A stretch of DNA of 64,000 nt from Planctomycetota bacterium (GTDB lineage: Bacteria; Planctomycetota; Phycisphaerae; Phycisphaerales; UBA1924), in the NCBI GenBank assembly GCA_018968885.1, contig JAGWZK010000004.1:62001-126000 (forward strand), written 5' to 3'. The notes beneath the pieces are model-generated. The model was not told the origin of the DNA. It ran no database searches and saw nothing but the letters and a program-made list of their open reading frames with translations. Each line of letters begins with the position of its first letter. Within the stretch, counting starts at the first letter, position 1. Below are positions 58,337 through 64,000 of this stretch, one piece after another. The translations under genes and the position numbers were made by a program.

Positions 58337-61210
58337 ATGAGCGTCCGCGATCAGGTCAGTTCCGCAGCTCCCTCAGACCCGCAAAACGGTCACCGGGTGC
58401 GGCGCACCAGCAGCCGCGTGCACCTCATCGATCGCCTGGCTGGCATGGTCATCACCGTCGGCGGCATCAGCGTCATCGTCACCGTCGTCGGCATTTGCCT
58501 CTTTCTTGTTGCGACCGTCTTTCCCCTGTTTCGCTCAGGGCAAGTGACTCCCGCTTCACAAAACGCCACCGAGTTGATTCAGCCGCGCGTCTTTCTGGCG
58601 GATGAGTATCAGGCCTCATCCATGGCTGTCGATGCAGCCGGTCATTTGAGCGTGCTCCACACCGCCTCTGGAAAGCCCGTCCTCCCCTCCTCACCTCTGA
58701 TCGACGCCGCAGTCAGCAGCATCTCCTTTGAGCCCTCGCAAGAACTCCTCGCCATCGGTCGCTCCGATGGTCAAGTGCAGCTGGGTCGCGCTGGTTTCGT
58801 GACCGAACTCCTCAGCACCTCCGAAGTGGGGGAGGCACCATCTAAGTGGACCATCGGCACCACCGGGCCATTCAAGCATGGTGACGATGATGGCGTTATC
58901 CAGCGTTTCAGTCTCGACCAGTTCCGCTTCATCAAGCCCGTCGTATCGCTCGCCGATCCCGCCGCGCTCTCCTCCGGCAAAGGCGAAGTCGTCTTGATCG
59001 ACCTGCGCACCCGCGGCGAAACCCAATACCTCCTCACACTCCGCGCCGATGGCACAATGGCACTTGGACAGGTGCGAACAGTCAAGCCACTTGGTGGTGG
59101 CAAACCCCGCACCCGCATTTCCGAGCAGGCCGTTGAGTCCGGCTTCTCTGATCTGGGATTGCCCAAGTGGGCTTTTGTTTCCGGCGATGGCGAATCCATC
59201 TACTGTCTCTGGCCCAGCGGCACGTTGCAGCGCTACAGCACTCGTACCGAGGGCGATCAGCCCATCCGGCTCACCGAAACCGTTCAGATCACCGCTTCTG
59301 GTCGGCAGGTGACCGCTGCCACGATGATGCTGGGCGGTCTCACAGTGTTGGCCGGTGATGACAAGGGCACGCTCAGCGCTGGCTTTGCCTCGGTGAATCC
59401 CGCCGCTGCGACACCGGATGGCCTGTCATTCGTCGTCTCGCACCGCATCGATGTCGCGGCGTATCCGCTCACCGCCATCAACGTCAGCACTCGCGACCGC
59501 ACCCTCGTCATCGGCGACGCTGGCGGCGGCTTGGAACTCCTCAATCTCACCAGCGAAAAACTTGTGGCTCGAATACCAGCCCAAGCCAGCGCGACAAACT
59601 CCGCGGTCGAAGCAATCGCCGCCGTCGCCATCTCCCCAAAACTTGATGGCGTTCTCGCTGTCTCCACTGGCGGCACACTCGCCCACTATCACCTCGAGCC
59701 CGGTCACTCCGAAGCCAGTCTGCATTCCCTCTTTGGCAAAGTTCACTATGAAGGCAGTCTCGAACCTCAGTATTCTTACCAATCCTCCTCCGGCGAAGAC
59801 ACCGCCGAACCCAAACTCAGTCTCGTGCCACTGATCCTGGGAACCCTCAAGGCCACCCTCTTTGCCATGCTCTTTGCCGCGCCACTCGCGATTCTCGCCG
59901 CGATCTACACGAGCGAATTCCTCATGCCCGATGTCCGCCGCTATGTAAAGCCCGCTATCGAAACTATGGCGTCGTTGCCATCAGTGGTTCTCGGCTTTGT
60001 CGCCGCGATCATCGTCGCACCGTGGGTCGCTCAGCATCTGCCATCCGTGTTGGTCGCCTTCTTTGTGCTTCCTTTCGCGGTACTTCTGGGTGCGCACCTC
60101 TGGCAGCTCGTCCCCATGCACGTGGATCGTGCCACATCCACTTCCCGAAAGCTCATACTCGTCGCGCTCACCATGGCAGCGGGTATTGGCCTCGCCAGCT
60201 TGGCAGCGCCACTCATCGAACGCTCACTCTTTGGCCCGACACAGAAAGATCAATGGGTCTTCGCCGGTTCCTTCGCGCCTGCCGCGGCCGAGAAGATCCC
60301 CTCCTGGGTCGGTGCCCGCACCACCCTCGATCCCAATCAGGAACGCCGCCTGCGCCACGAAGCGGGTCTCTATTTCCGCGATGGAAAAGTGGTTGAGCCC
60401 GTGGCGCCCAGCGATCCCGCCGCGCTCAAATCCAAGATCGCGAACATGGAATCTGCTCAGCCCAGCATCCGCACCTGGCTGGATGGAAACTTCGGAGCGG
60501 TCTGGCCCGGATGGATGGCGGTCTTACTGCCGCTCGTCGCCGTTGTCATTTCTCTCGTCGAGTCCCGCCTTCGCGCTCGCGGCATTCTTCCCAATCTCGA
60601 TGCCCTGCCCCGTGGCAAGGCCGCCGCTGGCTATCTGGTCCGCTTCGTCGTGCTCAGCGCGTGCACACTCCTCGCATCCGCCGGGCTGGCCATGCTCGTC
60701 TCCTTGTGCGGCATCGATTCTCGCGACTTCATCTTCGGCCCATTCAGTCAGCGCAACACGCTCATCGTCGGCCTGATGATGGGCTTTGCCGTCATTCCCA
60801 TCATCTACACCATCAGCGAAGATGCCATGCGCAGCGTGCCGCAGCAGTTACGCACTGCCTCGGTTGGTGCTGGAGCAACGCCATGGCAGACCGCGATTCG
60901 AGTCGTGCTTCCCGTCGCTGGCTCAGGCGTCTTCAGTGCCATCATGATCGGTCTGGGCCGCGCCACCGGCGAAACCATGATCGTCGTCATGGCCACCGGC
61001 AACACGCCAAGTCTGGATTGGAACATCTTCTCCGGCTTCCGCACCCTCTCAGCCAATATCGCCGTTGAGCTTCCTGAGGCGGCCCAAGATAGCTCGCACT
61101 ATCGCGTCCTCTTCCTCTGCGGTCTTGTTCTCTTTGCCCTCACGTTCCTCGTCAACACCACGGCTGAGATCGTCCGCCAGAGATTCCGGAGGCAGAACGC
61201 AGCGCTGTAG
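58337..61210 (+). CDS. pstC: Phosphate ABC transporter permease PstC, with large insert
   Basis: The 957-residue protein is about three times the length of E. coli PstC. One N-terminal helix (residues about 36-62) is followed by an extracytoplasmic domain of about 430 residues with repeated beta-propeller-like units (LLAIGRSDGQVQLGRAGF, LTLRADGTMALGQVR). The permease core begins near residue 494 (LGTLKATLFAMLFAAPLAIL) and carries the ATPase-contact EAA-type loop SVGAGATPWQTAIRVVLPVA and GLGRATGETMIVVMATG. A second insert of about 85 residues sits inside the core near 635-720. Pseudomonas-type PstC also has a large extra domain. The start is supported by the membrane helix position; no strong ribosome-binding site is seen. 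Confidence 0.88.
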   Translation: MSVRDQVSSAAPSDPQNGHRVRRTSSRVHLIDRLAGMVITVGGISVIVTVVGICLFLVATVFPLFRSGQVTPASQNATELIQPRVFLADEYQASSMAVDAAGHLSVLHTASGKPVLPSSPLIDAAVSSISFEPSQELLAIGRSDGQVQLGRAGFVTELLSTSEVGEAPSKWTIGTTGPFKHGDDDGVIQRFSLDQFRFIKPVVSLADPAALSSGKGEVVLIDLRTRGETQYLLTLRADGTMALGQVRTVKPLGGGKPRTRISEQAVESGFSDLGLPKWAFVSGDGESIYCLWPSGTLQRYSTRTEGDQPIRLTETVQITASGRQVTAATMMLGGLTVLAGDDKGTLSAGFASVNPAAATPDGLSFVVSHRIDVAAYPLTAINVSTRDRTLVIGDAGGGLELLNLTSEKLVARIPAQASATNSAVEAIAAVAISPKLDGVLAVSTGGTLAHYHLEPGHSEASLHSLFGKVHYEGSLEPQYSYQSSSGEDTAEPKLSLVPLILGTLKATLFAMLFAAPLAILAAIYTSEFLMPDVRRYVKPAIETMASLPSVVLGFVAAIIVAPWVAQHLPSVLVAFFVLPFAVLLGAHLWQLVPMHVDRATSTSRKLILVALTMAAGIGLASLAAPLIERSLFGPTQKDQWVFAGSFAPAAAEKIPSWVGARTTLDPNQERRLRHEAGLYFRDGKVVEPVAPSDPAALKSKIANMESAQPSIRTWLDGNFGAVWPGWMAVLLPLVAVVISLVESRLRARGILPNLDALPRGKAAAGYLVRFVVLSACTLLASAGLAMLVSLCGIDSRDFIFGPFSQRNTLIVGLMMGFAVIPIIYTISEDAMRSVPQQLRTASVGAGATPWQTAIRVVLPVAGSGVFSAIMIGLGRATGETMIVVMATGNTPSLDWNIFSGFRTLSANIAVELPEAAQDSSHYRVLFLCGLVLFALTFLVNTTAEIVRQRFRRQNAAL

Positions 61211-61232
61211 CGATCTGCGATCAATACCTCCC

Positions 61233-63560
61233 ATGACCACTTCCGCCCCTCCAACTCCGCCTTCTCCTTCCCCGACGGCTGAGCGTCGTTCTCCAACACG
61301 GTCCGGCCCGATCCGCGCAGTCGCCGCTCGCATCACACCCATGTCAGCCCGTGGCGAACCCATGGTCTGGCTCATGGGTCTTTCTCTGGTCTTCTGCCTC
61401 GTCCTCATCATCGGCCTCCTCGGCAAGGTCCTGGTGGAGGGGGCTCGCACCTTCTGGCCGCGGCCGATTCAACTCATCACGATGCAGGATGGCTCCAAGG
61501 TGCTGGGCCCTGAGTCACGCAGCGATGTGCTGGAGGCCGATGGCAAGCGCATTCCTCGCTCTCTCATTCGCGTCGGCAATCGCGAACTCGGCACACCCTT
61601 CGTGTGGGTTCGCTCCGACCAGGTCAAATCCACCGAACAGCCCGCCGGAGCAATGTTCCTAGAGCGATCCGAATGGGGCCCCTGGATCGGCATCCCCGAG
61701 GCGATTGTGCGCATCGAGCGCAAAACCATCGACGAATCCGCGCCACCTCCGCCCGCGCGTGAAGTCATCAAAGATCATCCCTCTGTCGGAGACGAGTTTC
61801 AGATCGTTCTGATTGAACGAACCATCGGCGAGCCCAGCAGCGGCAAACGCGAGATCATCGAGCGTCAATACCTGACTCAAGGTGCCGAAGCCACCAAGAC
61901 CGCACTTGCGACTGCACTTCCTCAAGCCCAAAGTCGCCAAGCGGCAATGCACGAACTCGCCAAGTCCGATCTCGGCTACATCAATCAGCAGATCGAACAA
62001 CTCCGCCAGGATGTGCGCCAGGCCGAGATCGATCGTCAACGCACCATCGACGATCAACGCGAAGGTCGCACGCGCGGCCTTTCATGGGCACTCTGGTCCA
62101 TCATGCTCGCAGGCATTGCCGGTTGCTCACTCGCCGCGTGGAGGGCTCGCCCCGAAGCCAAACTCGGATTTGTGATTCGCCCCTTCGCGATCGCCATGAT
62201 CCTGCTCCTGGTCGTCGCCGCATGGGTCGAACGTCCTTGGCTCTCCGGTGGCACCACTCAGGCCCAACTCGATTCCATTCGCACTCACGCTGCCACCGAA
62301 CGCACGCGTCTCGAAGGGGAATACGCCAAAGTCCTCGATCAGATCAACCAGATCAAGGCCGAAGATGAGCAATACCGCCTCATCATCCGCGAGCCAAACT
62401 CTGGTCGCTTCGCTCCCATCCGCCAATCCTCCCCCGACGATCCCATGCTCATCTCGCAGATCGTCCGCGCTGTCGAGCCCAATCAGCTCTCTTGGTTCGG
62501 CAAGTCCCGCGTCTATCTCAGCCGCTGGGCTGAGTTCCTCGGTGGTGATCCGCGCGAGGCCAACACCGAGGGCGGCGTCTTCCCCGTCATCTTCGGCACC
62601 GTCGTCATGACGGTTCTCCTCTCCATCGCCGTCGTTCCTCTCGGTGTCATCGCCGCGCTCTACCTCCGCGAATACGCCAGGCAGGGTTTCGTCACCAGCG
62701 CCATTCGCGTCGCCGTCAACAACCTTGCCGGCGTTCCCAGCATCGTCTACGGCGTCTTTGGTCTGGGCTTCTTCTGTTACACCCTCGGCCAATACATCGA
62801 CGGCGGCCCCAGAGCCGAACACGTCATGCCGCGATTCTCGTGGTGGTTCACTGTCGGTGGGGCGTGCATGCTGTTTGCAGGAGCAACTGTGATTGGCTCA
62901 CTCCTCCGAACCAGTCGCCACCGCGAAGGCGCGCTTCTCAAGTGGCTTCCTGCCATCGCCGGGCTGATGTGGGTCGTCGCAGTGGGGCTGGTCGTCAAGC
63001 TCTTCATCGGCCTTCCATATTTCAACGGCTTCTTCGAATCCAAACTCCCCAGCCCGACCTACGGCGGTCGCGGCCTCCTCTGGGGCTCACTCACCCTCGC
63101 CCTTCTCACCCTCCCCGTCGTCATCGTCGCCACCGAAGAAGCCATCGCCGCTGTCCCCAAGACCATGCGCGAAGGTTCCTATGGCGCAGGTGCCAGCAAG
63201 TGGCAAACCATCGTCCGCATCGTTCTTCCGCAGGCGCTCCCCGGCATCATGACCGGCATGATCCTCGCCATGGCCCGCGGCGCTGGCGAAGTGGCTCCAC
63301 TTATGCTCGTCGGCGCGGTCAAGCTCGCCCCCGATCTTCCCCTCAGTTCCCACTTCCCTTTCCTTCACCCCGAGCGCAGCTTCATGCACCTGGGCTTCCA
63401 CATTTACGACCTGGGCTTCCAGAGCCCTGATTCTGAAGCCGCGCGCCCCTTCGTCTGGACCACCACGCTGCTGCTGATCGCAATCGTCCTCCTCCTCAAT
63501 CTCGTCGCCATCATCATGCGGGCGCGCCTGCGTGCCCGCTTTACCGGAACCGGCCTCTAA
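61233..63560 (+). CDS. pstA: Phosphate ABC transporter permease PstA, with large insert
   Basis: The 775-residue protein begins with a Pro/Ser-rich cytoplasmic stretch and a membrane helix ([20 protein letters not shown]). An insert of about 370 residues follows, with a coiled coil ([20 protein letters not shown]), two extra hydrophobic helices (about 285-335) and a second short coiled coil. The permease core starts near residue 449 ([20 protein letters not shown]) and has the EAA-type loop [20 protein letters not shown] and [16 protein letters not shown] typical of PstA. It pairs with PstC to form the phosphate channel. It starts 22 bases after pstC. Confidence 0.9.
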   Translation: MTTSAPPTPPSPSPTAERRSPTRSGPIRAVAARITPMSARGEPMVWLMGLSLVFCLVLIIGLLGKVLVEGARTFWPRPIQLITMQDGSKVLGPESRSDVLEADGKRIPRSLIRVGNRELGTPFVWVRSDQVKSTEQPAGAMFLERSEWGPWIGIPEAIVRIERKTIDESAPPPPAREVIKDHPSVGDEFQIVLIERTIGEPSSGKREIIERQYLTQGAEATKTALATALPQAQSRQAAMHELAKSDLGYINQQIEQLRQDVRQAEIDRQRTIDDQREGRTRGLSWALWSIMLAGIAGCSLAAWRARPEAKLGFVIRPFAIAMILLLVVAAWVERPWLSGGTTQAQLDSIRTHAATERTRLEGEYAKVLDQINQIKAEDEQYRLIIREPNSGRFAPIRQSSPDDPMLISQIVRAVEPNQLSWFGKSRVYLSRWAEFLGGDPREANTEGGVFPVIFGTVVMTVLLSIAVVPLGVIAALYLREYARQGFVTSAIRVAVNNLAGVPSIVYGVFGLGFFCYTLGQYIDGGPRAEHVMPRFSWWFTVGGACMLFAGATVIGSLLRTSRHREGALLKWLPAIAGLMWVVAVGLVVKLFIGLPYFNGFFESKLPSPTYGGRGLLWGSLTLALLTLPVVIVATEEAIAAVPKTMREGSYGAGASKWQTIVRIVLPQALPGIMTGMILAMARGAGEVAPLMLVGAVKLAPDLPLSSHFPFLHPERSFMHLGFHIYDLGFQSPDSEAARPFVWTTTLLLIAIVLLLNLVAIIMRARLRARFTGTGL

Positions 63561-63586
63561 TCCACTCGCAGAAAAGTGAGCCAACG

Positions 63587-64000
63587 ATGGTCTCTTCCAT
63601 GGCTGATCAAACGTCCAACATCCCCAGCGTCCCATCGGTCACGGTGCCCAAGTCGCTCCGCATGTCGGCCCTCGGCGGCCTTGGTGCGCCGCAAAAGCGA
63701 TACGAAATCATCGACGCCATCAAAGCCAATCAACCCATCAAGAGCACGATCGACCCCGTTCTATCAAACGAGGAACCCATCCTCACCATGCAGGATTTCT
63801 GCCTCTGGTACAGCGAAAAACAAGCCCTTCACGACATCTCAATGCCCATCCCAAAGGGCAAGGTTACTGCCCTCATCGGCCCCTCCGGTTGCGGCAAATC
63901 GACTCTCCTTCGCAGCGTCAATCGCCTCAACGATCTCGTCGATGGTGTACGCATCGGTGGCAAGATGCTCCTCTCCGGCTCCTCCATCTACGACCACAGC
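63587..64000 (+). CDS. pstB: Phosphate ABC transporter ATPase PstB (3' end outside window)
   Basis: The frame from ATG 63587 is open to the window edge (138 codons). Residues about 88-115 carry the Walker A region [20 protein letters not shown] followed by [11 protein letters not shown], typical of PstB. An N-terminal extension of about 65 residues precedes the ATPase domain ([20 protein letters not shown] is the normal PstB start). ATG 63599 is an alternative. It lies 26 bases after pstA. A phoU gene may follow beyond the window (inference from other pst operons). Confidence 0.92.
   Translation, partial: MVSSMADQTSNIPSVPSVTVPKSLRMSALGGLGAPQKRYEIIDAIKANQPIKSTIDPVLSNEEPILTMQDFCLWYSEKQALHDISMPIPKGKVTALIGPSGCGKSTLLRSVNRLNDLVDGVRIGGKMLLSGSSIYDHS

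Noticed and set aside
62127-62822. Long acidic open frame on the minus strand opposite pstA
   Set aside because: Its composition (Gly/Asp/Glu rich, few hydrophobic patterns) and full overlap with a clear permease gene mark it as a shadow frame.

Overview
The window looks like chromosomal DNA from a planctomycete, most likely of the Phycisphaerae type (inference). The evidence is two PEP-CTERM-type exported proteins with 'AGxxALxxRRRR' tails, GC-rich coding sequence with GTG starts, a very large secretin, and large extra domains in the Pst permeases. No CRISPR array, insertion sequence, rRNA or prophage is visible.

Region by region. 1-0.4 kb: tail of a PEP-CTERM gene, a terminator and tRNA-Leu(TAA). 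0.45-10.8 kb: mixed housekeeping genes (CorC/HlyC-type CBS protein, archaeal-type phosphoglycerate mutase, YegS/DagK-like lipid kinase, two SDR oxidoreductases, S41-like lipoprotein, solitary solute-binding protein), with two poorly conserved hypothetical genes at 3.1-4.0 kb. 10.8-11.4 kb: an internally deleted Y-family DNA polymerase beside an AT-rich patch. 11.8-22.8 kb: rplK-rplA-rplJ-rplL and rpoB-rpoC, each group closed by a strong terminator. 22.9-25.6 kb: an exported alpha/beta hydrolase and an HtrA protease. 25.9-29.2 kb: an ABC ATPase, an FtsX/MacB-type permease with a His/Asp-rich loop and a DUF3299-like protein, possibly a metal-linked transporter. 29.2-37.4 kb: a PEP-CTERM gene interrupted by an in-frame amber codon, M29 aminopeptidase, Skp-like protein, cysteine-desulfurase-like enzyme, cold-shock protein, histidine kinase, ndk, TM2 protein, apaG and an M48 protease.

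37.5-57.1 kb is the most striking part. It is a type II secretion/type IV pilus-like operon (GspG, H, I, J, K, a PilM+PilN/GspL-like protein, a PilO+PilP/GspM+GspC-like protein), mostly with 1-4 base start/stop overlaps. It is followed by a single 3,848-residue secretin: an N0 domain, about 40 tandem secretin N-type domains, then an ordinary secretin channel domain. A small lipoprotein gene follows. GspE, GspF and prepilin peptidase are not in the window. 57.2 kb to the end is pstS-pstC-pstA-pstB for high-affinity phosphate uptake, with unusually large PstC and PstA; pstB runs off the end.

By eye the plus strand changes from C-rich to G-rich near 6.1 kb and back to C-rich near 46-48 kb regardless of gene direction, which should be tested with a skew plot. 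All functional calls come from motif recognition only; no database search was run.
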